This document shows, piece after piece, positions 14,301 to 28,300 of a stretch of 64,000 nucleotides of DNA (position 1 is the stretch's first letter; each line of letters starts with the position of its first letter). The position numbers were made by a program, and so were the translations under genes. A model generated the notes under the pieces. The model did no database searches. It saw only the letters and a program-made list of their open reading frames with translations, and was not told the origin of the DNA. The stretch covers positions 19,564,509 through 19,628,508 of the forward strand of contig JBBMOA010000002.1 in assembly GCA_037954235.1 (NCBI GenBank), written 5' to 3'. This DNA is from Aulostomus chinensis. Its lineage: Eukaryota > Chordata > Actinopteri > Syngnathiformes > Aulostomidae.

Positions 14301-17300
14301 AAATCCACGTGTGAGGATGGCAGCAAGCAGAACGACGAAGATTAATGTTGTGCTGAATAAGACCAAATGTGTACCTGAGGGACTTAAGCAACCGGGGACA
14401 AGCAACAAAGATGTTTCTACTACTCAGTTCTCACCCCATTTCAGAGAACCACTGGGCTATTTTTGGTTCCTTTCTATCTTTGATGTGGCAATTTGCCTCA
14501 AATCCTTCCTCTTCTGATGTTTTTGAAACACTGCGGAAAAATATTATTGTGCAAACAAGAGGGATGTCAGTAGTTAAGTTCTGATTCACACGACAAGCTT
14601 TAATTGTTACATTAAGAGGAGAAAATAATGTCTTACTTGCATTTATCCGAAGAATAAATTCCACTGAGGTGACTTGTGAACTTTGTCAGAACTGACATGT
14701 ATTTTCTTGTGCACGACTGCATTTCAAACTAAATTTGAAAATGTTCCTAACAGGAATGTGATTGATCACGGCCTTCCATATGTGAAAGGATGTGAAGTCA
14801 CGGTGGGCAGAGTGACAGAAGTCATTTAAGGCCTCTTACAAACACAGTGAAACAATTAGCTGTGTACTGTGGGGGTTGTTGGCGGCTAGAGACTTTGACG
14901 AAATCATTCATAATTATAAAATAATTGAGCCCAAACAAATCTGTTGTAATCTATAATTCATTGGGTTTTTCCACATTCGTGACCAGTTATTGGTAAATCA
15001 AATGAAAAATACTGAAGGGAATCACAGGTCAATCATCTCTTTTATATCATCATCCCTTGGCTATTTATTTGGCTGAATCCAAGCAACCTTTTGTTTTCTT
15101 CAAATGCCTTAAATTCTGGAATACGTCATCCAAATACACAAATTCCTGAAAGTATAAAAGTGCCAAAGAAAAAGCAACCCCCCCCCCTCCCAAAAAAAAC
15201 CCATAAAACGTTGGAACAAGAAGAACAGAATGATAATCATCTAGATGGCTAATCATGATATCCCTGATGGCTTCTAATAGTCATAAGAGACACACACGAG
15301 ACTGAATATAACCTTACGCTTATCATGAGGGTTCATAAAATTCAAACGTATCCACATGATGATCATTTAACAAATGCCTCTGGCTGGTGTTATACTTTCT
15401 GTGTCCACGAGGGTTCAGTTAGAGAAATGTCCTCATCAGCGCATGCATGCATACGTCTGTGGAGACTTCTACACACTGGATGACAGCAACAGTATGTACT
15501 CATTAGGGACTGAATAAACTGTAGACAGTCTATTCTGAATACCCTCTAAAACCACAAGCATCAGAGAAGCTATGGTATGTTTTCTGCCAGCAGGTTCCAA
15601 CATATTTATCAGTGGATCAGTCATCAAGCCTGTGTTTTTTGTTCCCAAGTGTTCTGCCTCCTGAATCATATGACTGGCTTGAGTTGTGGATGCTGTAGAA
15701 AATGTTTGTTTGCATATCTGCAACAACAATCAATACATCCATTCCGTACATGTGTGGAACACGGACTCTAGGACGTGTAGATAATAATATTAATAATACG
15801 TGTCCTGGGGATCTGCAGCTGTCTTTGCTAGTTTCTAAGAAGAATACCAGCCTTATTAGGAGGAAAGGGAGGAGTTTACAGTTTTGACTACAACAAGAAT
15901 GATGAAGCCAGCAAGGATAATCAGGTGTGAGCTGGTTGACTAAAAATTACATGGGCTCCTCTTGTGTATGGTTTTACTCTCCATTTAGGATCCTTATTTG
16001 TTCCAACATTTCTAAAATTGAAATGCTGAAAGCAGGATTAGGATACTTACTTCAGTTATGACAGTTGACTGGTGTTGTGATGTGTTTCAGTCCATTGAGT
16101 TCTTAACAAAGCAAACAATTTATGTTGTGTGCAACACACATCACAAAGCCAATATTTGCCTTACTTTATAAATGGGAGTTGGCTCACTGGATCATTTATC
16201 TTTATTACCACCTGTATTTTTACATTTATCTTATCGGTAATTATCCATCCATCCATCGTCTGTACTGCTTTTCCTGTTGAAGTTCACTGCTGGAGCCCAT
16301 CCCAGCTACCATCTAGCTGAGAGGGGGCACCAGTCCATCACAGGGCCGGCATTCAGAGACAGACGAACTTTCACCCTCATGTTCAAACCTATGAGCAATT
16401 CAGACCCCAGTTTATCTAACTGGCATGTTTTTAGACCGGGAACCTGTCGAAAACCCACGCAGACACAGGGAGAACATGCTATCTCCTCACCGAAAGGCCC
16501 AAGGTAAGCTGCTGATTCAAACCCAGAACCTCTCAGTTCTGATACAACGGATGAAAACATCACAGCTAAGTGCTCAAACTCATTCACACAAGGATAGCAG
16601 GTAGTTCAGGATCATACAGCTTGGCTTGAGTGTGTATGTGTCCAATCCTACCTGCAAATTGACCTCAGCCTCATAGAAAGTGAGGCAGGAGCAGTAGTGC
16701 CTGTCTGAATCGATGTCGGTCAGCACAACCGTGAAGAAGGTGGGCGCTTTCCTCTCCCTGGACAGCCTCCAACCTCCAGGCTGGCAGAACTGCAAAGACA
16801 TTCAATAAATAAGAATCCATGGCCAGAAATTTACAGCTGCAATAAGAAACCTTTGTGATGCATGCTGAAGTTTAACATGATCAAGTTTATTTTTCATTAC
16901 TGTTGATTTGAATTGTTAGGAGCAATACGGTTATGAAATCCCGAGTGACGTTCTGCTGGTAACCTTCCTGAACTTTAACGGGACAGGACATCATGCTTTT
17001 GCCAGTATATTCCTACGGCCCCATAGAGAGCACTGACGGGAAGTCCTGTTTCAGCGCAGCCATTCATTACACTTGCTCATCAGAGTGGGCAGTGACAAGT
17101 TCTGGCACTTGAAAGTCATCAGTGAAGGTTCAAGGGAAAAATGCCTCATCTAATTAACTTTCTGATTGTAAAGGAAGCGACAACAACCCCAAATACTCAT
17201 AGGAATATGGTGATTTCCTCCTATAGGTCAGCCTGAGAATTGAGCAGCATACCAGGTGGGAGAAGCATCAGGTAGAACAGTAGAAAAAAATTAAGTTAAA

Positions 17301-18392
17301 ATCTAGAGTGGAAAAACAAACATTTATAAACTCCTGTCATGACCAATCAGGGGAAAAGATATTGAAAATGTTATAATATTACTCTTAAAGTGACTGCTCT
17401 GATTGCCTCTGATTGGATTCAAGTTTTTGGTTTTTTTCTTTTTTTTGGTCATAAACCCACGGTCTGAACTGTGGAGAATACGTGAGACGGGATTGTATTA
17501 TAAAAATATTATCCAGCTCTTCCAAAATCTTCCTGGAAAAGCTTACTACCTCCATTTCCAGACACTCAACACAAATCAACTACTTTCAATGTGTGACAAA
17601 AACTGAGCCCTTTTTAGCCAATAGTGTGGACACTGAAACTCAGAAGGACTGTTACCATAATAAATAGCATCTCAAACAGGTTTAAGGTCTCGAGGCAACA
17701 GAGTGTGTGAGTCATAAACTATCCTGACACAAAACATCTGCTACATTTGAGAAAAAAAAAAACAACACACACACACAAAAAAAAAAAAACCCACACAAAA
17801 ATTTGTTGGATACAGTTTATCCGTGAACTGATACTATAAATGATTTATCAGAGATACGGTCCTCACACAGAACTGACAAATATCATTTATTTCATTTGAT
17901 AATATCTCTTGCCTACTGTGGAGGCCAATTAATAAAACCGTCTCCTATAATATTGTTTCAGTCATTGATTATGAGGATTATTTACAGACACAAACTGGGA
18001 AGGAGAGTGTAGCGATGAAGACAGGCCAAAATATGGGAAGCAGGCTGGCATTTGTTTGTGTCTGGTCTGTCTCTGTTTTTGCTGGAGGCCCAACTGGCTC
18101 AGCTCCACAAGGGTGTTTAGACTGCTCCTCCGGGGGTTACACGGGGGATCATGGAGAAAGACAGAGGAGATTGGCTTAAGGAAGGGTGAGCTCCAAACAA
18201 ATGGACTGATGGACAGATGGATGGAACGCAATAGGGAGAGAGCGAGAGAGAGTGGGGTGAAGGGGGAGGATCAGGATGCCACCATCTTTCAACAGATACA
18301 ATAGCTCACAGGAAATCTGTTAAACCTGCACTGGGGTGTTGCTGTGTGTGCGTGTGTGTGCGTGTGTGTGCGTGCGTGTGTGTGTGCGCGCG

Positions 18393-18435
<43 letters not shown>

Positions 18436-19255
18436 ATGAGACCCAAGGACAAGTGCAGATAACTGTGATCCTGTGCTAAACTATTCCAAGTATGCCATTC
18501 ATTGTTGTCAAAAACAGATAAACAGCTTTGCGACCACATACCTCTAAAGATCACAGGCGATGTAACATCCTGTGTGTGTTCTTTGTGTGTGTGAGTAACA
18601 CACATGGAGGAGCAATGGTGAGGAGCGAGACACCCCTGATATTAAATCTGTGTTTCCTTTGAGCCATTATCTGGCTTGGGGGTCTGCAGGGAGAAACTAG
18701 AGGACTGGAGCAAGTTCAAAGACACTTAAAGCAGTCCAGTGTAAACTACTGTATTTTACAAGCAACTTACAACTGTCCAACCAAAAGAGGACTGATCATT
18801 CAGCCTGAATGTTGACGGAGAAACCCTACGCAGGGGGTCTGGAGGGAGCGGCTCAAAGAAACAAATACAAACCAGGCAAAGTGCCAAATCCATGTACTTC
18901 TCCATTTCATTTTCATCTTAACATGTTTCATGCAACATAACATGACATGCTTGAACTATGTTTTCATATTATCGGTTAATTACTCTCGTGATTACTTTCA
19001 ATCAATATTCGAAGCATGGACATGTTTGACAGCATATAAACTATTTAGATTTCAGATTTTTTTTCTTGGTTCTCTAGAACTTATGTAAAAGCAGTAGGAT
19101 TGCAAATGCCTTTTGCAAATGTTGTTTATCATTTGAATTCAACTCAGTACAACTTGCGTGTAAACAGGGAAAATATGCTTATGCTATTTGTTTAAACATC
19201 CCGACTTGAAAAATTAAGTCATTTGCATTTTAGTCAAACATCGCACCACATGTGT

Positions 19256-19337
<82 letters not shown>

Positions 19338-22300
19338 CTACATAAATCCTGGCACACAAAGGGGATTAAGATGCGATGATGAAGATTTGTAATATATGTG
19401 ACACAACAATGGAAGTTTATTACGTCAGGTCAGTCTGCAGAACATTTATTTACCTTGATGTATTAGGGGATGTTTTCCTGAGAATTAGGCACACAAAACA
19501 CCCATGTCATTCTCACACATTTGCACCTGGAAGTAGCCTGGTAGTAACACAGGCTGACCTGTTGCCCACTGAGCTCTGAGGTTTATAAATCTTGTTCAAA
19601 GGTGCATCTGATGTGCTGCTGAACTGATATCTGATTTTGCTGGTCAAGTGTATAAGATGAAATCAGTATGATTTAAAGCAAACCAGTTGGTAAGACTGCA
19701 ACGTTCATGTGCTTTTTTGGGGTGACAAGACCAGAGTTAGTCTCAACAGAATTTGGGGGGTTTGAATCAGATGGTAAAGTGATCTGAAATATAATGGTAC
19801 CATGCTATCTGAATTCCAAATAAAACTGTCTAAATTATATAGTTTTCTGTTTGCGTTTTGAGACAACAGGACGAGAATGAAATAGGGACTGAAGCAGGTT
19901 TGTGTACACAGAACAAAACAATGCCCCCCACTGTGATCTGAATTATACAGCACTGTGGTGTTCTGTGAAATAACTCATGACATTTAAACTCAGCAGCATC
20001 AGTGTCTAGAGTCAGTGAGCTGTTCCTGTGTTCCCTTTTACAAATGTTGATTTGCCAGTGGCATGTTTCGATCCTCACTGACTCCACGTACCTATACAGA
20101 AAACAAGATGCAAAACTTGAACAGGCTGTGTCAAAGGGGTTCCTAACCAAGCTGCTGATTTTTATTACACTGATATTGCTGGTCAAAATCACGATATCAG
20201 TTTCATAGGTACTCTGAATTCAAAAATGAGAATATGTCTTAAGTGCTCCCTCAGTTGCTGTTTGGAGTGATGCTCTTCCCCGCCTTCCCTCAGTGAACAA
20301 AAGGGACAGAAGGCCTTCCTTTGTCCAGACAGAAGTTTTTGAATGGTTGAAGGTACAGCAGTAGCTTACAATACCCTCGTTATGTTTTGTGTTAGTGGTA
20401 AAGCTCAAGCCTAGATTTGCACTGTTAACCTTGGACCTGAAGCTCAAAAGTTGTTTAGGGCCTTTATCTTTCTCTAAGTCACTAAAATACTCCTTTCATA
20501 ATATTCACACTAGACAAAAAACCCACTAACACCCACAAACATCTGGCTTTTGTCTTCGAAGGGAATGGGTACAATCGCCATTCATTCCCGGGTCAAATGA
20601 CTGTGCAGTCGTCAAGGGTATTTACAGGCTCCAGCTCTGATCAGCAGGGACAGAAACGGGACACCCGGTTGGACACACTATTTTTTGCTCCTGTTCTGGC
20701 ATGAAGACTGCACACAAATACCACAAACACACCTGCCTGTCACCTGCCAAGCAAAGCACTGTAAAACACGTGCCTTGATTATTTTTTATTTCAAATACAG
20801 TCTACACCAAGCGAGGTAGGGCTGTGCTAACCATGCAGGCTGAATGGCTGCTGGGCTCCGACTCTGACAGGAATACCAACCCGAACATACAAAGATGTAA
20901 CAGATCCGTTTTACAGGTCAGTATGGCCACAAGGCGTCACATAGAGCACACAAGAATTATAAAAAAACAAAACAAAAGCCAACTGGTTTCCTGGCAGTGT
21001 GGGAAGGCCGAGCTGACTAAGGCCATCAAACAGAAGCTTTACTGTAAATTCCGCTATAGTGTGACATACTACAGTAGAACTGGTGCAAAGTTCAACACGT
21101 AGGAAGGATAGCCTTTATGCAGCACACACACGCGCAGCAGTGGGAAATGACATCTCCTGTTCCTAAATTAAACCGTAGTCAAGTGACAAAGGAACTCTAG
21201 GACACACTGCTGTATTGATGTCAAAGCCGAGAAAATTGCTGCCCTCCAGTTAAATCCTCTGCATCACATCATGTGCTGCAGACCAGCATGACTGACTCCC
21301 ACCCAAGTGCACTATTCACCTCCTCAGCCAGTGACACAGGATCTGCAGTCTGACCTGCTGAGCATCGTAACAGCGGAGTGCTGGAGGAGCAGCACCAATA
21401 AAAAGAGAAAACCCACCCCAGCACTGCCTGATCAGGACAGAGCGGCATTCTTATACTGTGACGACTCTAATGCCTGGCCGGGCCGGCCCAGGCCAGATAT
21501 AACTAGGCCAGCAGCCCTTTCTGAGGATGACTCAGGACAACTGAGAAAAGAATAGTATTTTATGGCTGTTTCTGATGCAATACATCTTTAACATGAAACA
21601 GGAAACTGGCCTCTTTCAAAGGGATTCATACTCCTCTGAGGGACTAACCGTTCTAGAATTCCTATGAAGTAAAAATGCGCTCAATTCCAGAAAGCTTGTA
21701 AAAGAGGCTCTTTTTATTTCACCATCTAAATAAGTTACAACTCAGGTACAAGAGTTCTTCCATGATGTCACTGCACAGCAATTAAAAAAAAAAAACACGT
21801 CATACATATTAATCTTATATAGATAAAAACACCAATTTGAATACCTGACACAATAACCCTGCTACAAGTTCTCATAACATCTCTTCCATCTGCTTCATAA
21901 AACAAAAATGCAGTATTTATTGAGATGTAAATATCAAATACAATTCAAAAATATTGCCCAACTCCTAAGTTTAATAAACTACTTTTGTAGCCGTTGAGCA
22001 GTTGCTGATAGCATTTTTCCTCAAATTTGGATCTTGGTCCCCATCAATCATTCCACCCAAAACACGTCAGAAAGTAAGGCCCAGGCTGAAACAATAGCAC
22101 AACTATCCTTAGAACTCCATAAATGAAACACGTCCCTGTCAGAAATGTTCAGCATTGGTTCATATGTTATGGGTTCTGTGGAAGATTAAAAATGAATGTG
22201 GATAAACACTTGAGAACATATTCCAACATTTAAAAAAAAATCTTGTCACTGAGCCAGAAGATGTTGGAATTAAATAAAAACAACAACAACCTGAGAGGGT

Positions 22301-25300
22301 TATCCATGCCTGCAGACCATATGCCTGCAGCCAGCACCGGTGACCTCTGAATCTAAAGGAACAACCAAGACAATGTGGCCAGGAAAACATGCACTAAACC
22401 ATGCGCTTCCATCATCCTCTTCCTTCTACCTTGTACTTTCCCCACTCATTTGGAGGAGTCGCATGCCAGGAAGACAACACAATGACAGAAAGAGCATTGA
22501 GAAGTGTCAGGGGACAGTGAGGGACCCGGCAGGGGGGTGGGGTGAGAAGGTCAATGGCGTGCTGCCTGGTCAGCCGTCCTGCTTTATCAGGTCTGCAGGA
22601 TAAGTAGCGGACAAAACAACCAGAGACGGCTGCTCTGGCCAAGAGCGTCTGGCGGACAAACATGCATGCAATTGTCCTGACCCCTCCCCCTGCCCCTCCT
22701 CATCCACCTCCTTTGCTGGAGGTCAACATGATGAATGCAAGAATTAAAACTGTCACCAAAGCAACCCTAATTGAACTGTTTAGCGGTTGCGGTGAACTGA
22801 TTTGTGGTGCCAAACTTAGCTCCATCATCAAGTACTAAGCTGAGGTGGCATCTCCACCTCCACCTCCATTCCTCAGCTTCCCCGCTGTCACCAACACTCC
22901 TGGTTTCCCTTTGCTGATCTGTTATGCAATGCTGAGCACATGTGGTTCATTTTAGGGATAGATATTTTTAGATGGCCATGATGGACTGGACCACAAAAAT
23001 TAAAAAAATGTCTAGTCACGCAGGACAGCAAGAGTCATCTAGCAAAATTGAAAACTGTTCTGAAAGCAATTTCAAGCTTCATAAATGCCATATGTGTAAG
23101 AAATGTAACACCAAGCAAAAAAAGGTTTTAACTTTTAATGTAAATGTAGAAAATGTTTTTTTTCGACCGACGAGCTCATAAGGACAGCTCCCCAAACCCC
23201 CACCATTTCCCCGACATCCCTTGGGAAGATTTGTTCACTTCAAGATGAATACTGGGGTTGATTTCAAAACACAGCATAAATTAAAAGCATACACTTCACC
23301 ACATGCAACCTAAACACAGAAATACTTCAGAAGGAGATTGTTGGGTTTTTTTGTTGTTGTTTTTTTTAAAAAGCCCCTCTATAGAATTAGACGCTCCTAT
23401 ACTTTAATCAAAGCACTGTCAGATCAATTCATCCAGTTAACTCAACATGAAACCTGGAGCGCCTTGGTGATGTTTATGGTTGGCATGGAGGGCCTAAACA
23501 TAAAACGGACTTCATTATGTGAAAAGGAGGTTAACAAACACCATATTTTCCAAAACACAAAAAAGTTGAATCACAGTTCAATTACAAATTTGTGGTTAAA
23601 TATAGACATATATTGAAATTCTCTTCCAGAAATTCTGAAGATTTTCCCAGCAGATTCTGGTTGTAAAATTGGGATTAAAAACATGCTTATTCCAATAATT
23701 CTCCATTGCCTTATCAGAAACTGTTAAAACTGAAGCCAGAACAGGGATGTGGCATTTTACTCCGTCAACCTACGCCACTATCCTAGAAAAATTCAATGAC
23801 ATTTGCAAAAGAATGACCTGGCGTACTAATCATTTACTTGTCAGCACCTTTACAAGATTAGATAAGATTCGTTTCATGTCCAAGCTGTTTGATAACTGCA
23901 GAGCTTCACCAATTCATGAGAGGTATTTTATATTAAAGAGAGTGTGTAGTCTGGCTTTGCAGTTTAAACATTACGTATGTAGCTGAGGTAGATAAGTGAC
24001 ACTGACTCACTGCAGTGCACGTGGTTACACAGATTATAAAATTCAAACAAAAATATATCCGAGGTACTGGAATGCATTTTCACGTGATACACAGCAACCA
24101 CATGTGTGCTGCACCAACAGAATTATACTGATGGCTTCTGGGATGAATGTGTCTACTGTATGTGTCACTTCATTAAGCTGTAATGCAAATGTTTACAACC
24201 AACCCATACTGTGACCTGCCACGTGACCACAGGTTGGGGCAACATAATGCAGTGCCAGCTGGTTATCTGACAACCTGATGCCCGCTGTGATTCCAAGCGT
24301 TCCATGTCCCCCTATGCTATGTGCACAGCTGCTATATACAAGTGGGAACTCATAAACCATGATTCATTGAAAAGTTAAGATATTGTGATTTGATTAATGT
24401 ACCACATTGACTCAAACATAACCCTCTTTCAGACTAATGAGAAGTTATCAACCTAAGACAGATCACTCCATAAACACCCACAGATGGAAAATATTTATGC
24501 AAAAAGGGTTGTGGTACCAATATTACTGTATAATATAGGTACTATGAACACAACAGCAATAGTGATTTTTTTTAATATCACAATTATTATCAATGTTGAT
24601 ATATCATTACAACTGTCGTCCAGAAGAGCCAATCCAGTAAAGTGTTTTGTCTAAAACCCACTTACACAAATACACACGGCTGTCTATTGAGTCAACTAAA
24701 ATCAGCTGGCAACTTTGATTACTATCCATTGTAATCAGCTCATGTTAACTGTTTGGCATCCATAGCAGCTGCTTCTGACCACTTTGGAGCCACCCTCTTG
24801 CCAAAAAAAAAAAAAAAATCACAAAAATGACTACATCATGCCATTTACATGGTTTCTACAAAACTATACCCTTGTGCAGCAGCAAAAATTTGTTTATGAC
24901 TATAATGAAACTGACACCGTTTCTATTTTTAAATATCTCTAGATATTACCGCTCCTCCCTATTTTGAACTAAATTCAACAGCTCTACTGAATATACTGTA
25001 CAAGGCATGAGACACGTGAAGAAATGGTTGGCACCAGTCACATTGGAAGCCTCAGTAACTCGGATGGTGCTGAATACATCAATAAAATAGTCCTCAGTAA
25101 TGGTGAGAAAATTCCAGAACCCTGTGTTCTTCCAGACCACAAATAGATTTAGTTAATGTCCAAATGGCCAGGATACAAATCCTTGGATGCATGAAAAACC
25201 TGCAATTATTTAATTGTGGCATGTGATCCCCTTGGAATATTAAACATTTTAAGCTCTTCTTTTCTACTGCGCAATAACTCCTCCTCATCTCTGCTTCTTG

Positions 25301-28300
25301 GCCCTTGCTCCTCTCTGATGGGGCTACACAGACATCCGTCAATTTCGTAAAAAAGTAAGATCATGGTGGCCTGTAGACATACAGTAGGCGACACAGGATG
25401 CCTTCATTACAGTTCAGTTTGATCTCCACTATTGTAATCGCATCTGGCAAATACCACGTTGCTGCAGCTTTTTTTTTTTTTTCCTATTCCCACGTGAAGA
25501 TCCGTCAACATTTTTATTCCATCTATAAGAAAACACAGAACATCAAAACAGTCTCGTGAGCACATGGAGTGATGAATGAAAGCGCAGGGTAAACAGCTTT
25601 ATCCTGATGTTGTAGACCAGTACAATGGCTGTCCTACGTCAGCGTGCTGAGCTCCGGCCTCTACAGCGCAGTAAGATAATGGCTGATAATGACCTGGCTC
25701 TGAAACAGGTGCTTCCTCCAGCGCCTTGTGGGGGCCCTAACTCAGTCATTCTGCAGAGGCCAAAGTTTCTCTTTTACTGTAAATCAGCCAAGTTAAACCA
25801 CAGCAAACTGTGTTTCTCCAGAGTCATGAAAGCTGTGTGAGGTGTAGAAATGACCCAGTGTGCTGTGTGTGCTCACAACCAAGGGTTTTCTCACATAGAG
25901 CTTCATCATATATCGATCAAAATGGTTTATATCGAGGGGTTAAAAGGAGCCTTATTCATAATGATAGTAAGTAGAGAAATGACAGACCTCCCTTGCTCCA
26001 GTAACAGTACGTAGTAACCTTTGGAAAATAACATGGAAAAACAGTATTCAAATGCTGAAATCACTCTTCAAATAAGTATTCAGTCACATGTTTACTGGCT
26101 ATATTGGATATCAGTCCTGTTGCATGTGAAAACAAACCCTTTTGTAGATATTGAATGAAAATTTTTTTTTAAACGCACAAATATTATTGAGCATGAAAGC
26201 TATCGCTGGTGTTAAATCCACATTTATCTTATAGCAGTATATTTTTAGCATAGTATTATATAGAATCAATAAGGTAAATATTGATTAAAAGGCTGAATAT
26301 AGGCATTAAAAATCTAATCATGGCAACATGTCTTTAATCTGCAGAGCCAAAAGGAGCAATTGTTTTCCCAAAAATGTGTCACAGCTGAATGAGGAGGAGG
26401 AGTGTCACTCTTCCTGGAAAGAAAAAATAATGCACAAGCTAGCTAGCTGAGGAACCTTGGCACATGGCCACAGGAGTGACACATATAGTTTGTTGTTCTC
26501 AAACAATCACAAAGAATGTCGGTTGTGACGTGATTGAAATGGGATGTCCAAACTCACGTTCCTTCTCACAAGCTGCCACATCATATGTGAATGCAATTAA
26601 CGTTACTTTCCACAAACGTTTGAGGATGAGTGTTCCAGTTTCAGTTCATACTGGATTTAACTTGCTATTGAGTGATAATATATTGATGCATTTGACATCA
26701 AGTCCAACTTTCACTCTGAGGCATAAGGCACTAATGTTCTTCAAGTCATGGAGGAGGTAGTTTTTTCATGTACTCTAAACACTCCAAAGAAAACTGAGAT
26801 CCAAAAAGCATCAAATGACATTTTTTATATTGAACATTGATACCTATAGATGTTTGCTCAGTACCCTAGACTGTTGAGAATACCTTCGTGAAAAATATAA
26901 TTTTCTGACAACACATTATGGAGCTAGCTAGTTTGTTGTTAGCTTAACTGTTGCAATGAGAGAAAAGAAGAAGCGAAACGTTGTCAGTCATGTCGCAGCA
27001 TATTTCTGGTTTAGCACAAACACACCTAGTTACGACTATGCAGAATGGAACCACACTTGTGGTTTTGTAATGTTAAACAGAAGCTGAGCGTAAAAACCCT
27101 CTACCAGACCTCAGAGACCATGCTGTGCTTCAAACCCTCAAAACCTAACAGGGTTTGACAAGCAACTAACACCGCCATCCTTGGAGCCCCACGCTACTAC
27201 CAGAACAGCTAAAAATGTCAATGAATGGCAGTGATGCGATGTACTACAACACCATGTTATTATGCTGTCAGTGGATATGAGTGTTCCAAAAGAATCTATT
27301 TTTCCCATAGAATTCAAAACACCTCGCCCAAGTCAATACCAATACCCTGTCTTAAGTGAACCGCACAGTTTTGACCATACTTAATATGTAGAATGCAAAA
27401 AAACCAAAATCAAAATCAAACCAATACTAGAAAAAGTTGCTGACAAGTCTTGTTTAAGTAGCAAGGATGACTAAAACTGGGCAGGCATTGATCAGCTATA
27501 CAGAGGCACTGGGCCTCATTCATGAACGCACAAATTTATTCTCACTATTGTACTTTTTTAACCCTCAATTTAGTCTTACAGACAGGAAGCAAAGCCTGCT
27601 GGATACTTCTAACTCCTTGTTCCTGACGTCTATTGTGTACCTCTTGTAACTGGCAATCACCCAGGCTTGTAAAGACTTTAATGTAGCAAGAGGTACAACA
27701 ATAGAGGTACAAATAGCCATCAGGCTTTTTTTCCTATCTGTAAGACTAAATTGAGGGCTAAAAAAAGTACTGCAGAGTCGAAGAACAAATTTGTGTATCA
27801 AAACATTTCATGAATGAGACCCAGTGAGAGAGTATATGGATTTTTCATTTAGGCATTTGTACTTTAAAAAAACGACATTATATGTAGAGCAGGAACACAG
27901 CGTTATTCAAAAAGACTTTAAAATACAGAAATGAAGTTACATTTCCAATGACCTTCTTGTAACATCATTGAGATGCAGGAGATTAACAATTATCAGTATC
28001 AACTGAAACATCCTTATCATGCGCCCCTAGAAAGAGCTGCATGCCATATTTGCGAGTTGGAGGGCAAAGGTAAGTGAAAATGTTCGTAAGGCAGTCACTT
28101 CTTGATTCCTCAGGCCGTGTCCCTGATGGGCCTTTAACCTTTTTTGACAATGCTCACCGCCACCACCCCTCACAGTCAATCTACGGATTCAATTTAACAT
28201 CAGTTACATCATTTTCCATACAAGGAAAGATTTACAGGATACACATTTCATGTACTGCCGAACACATTATTACCGAGTTTGCACAAGGCTTCTTTACTGC

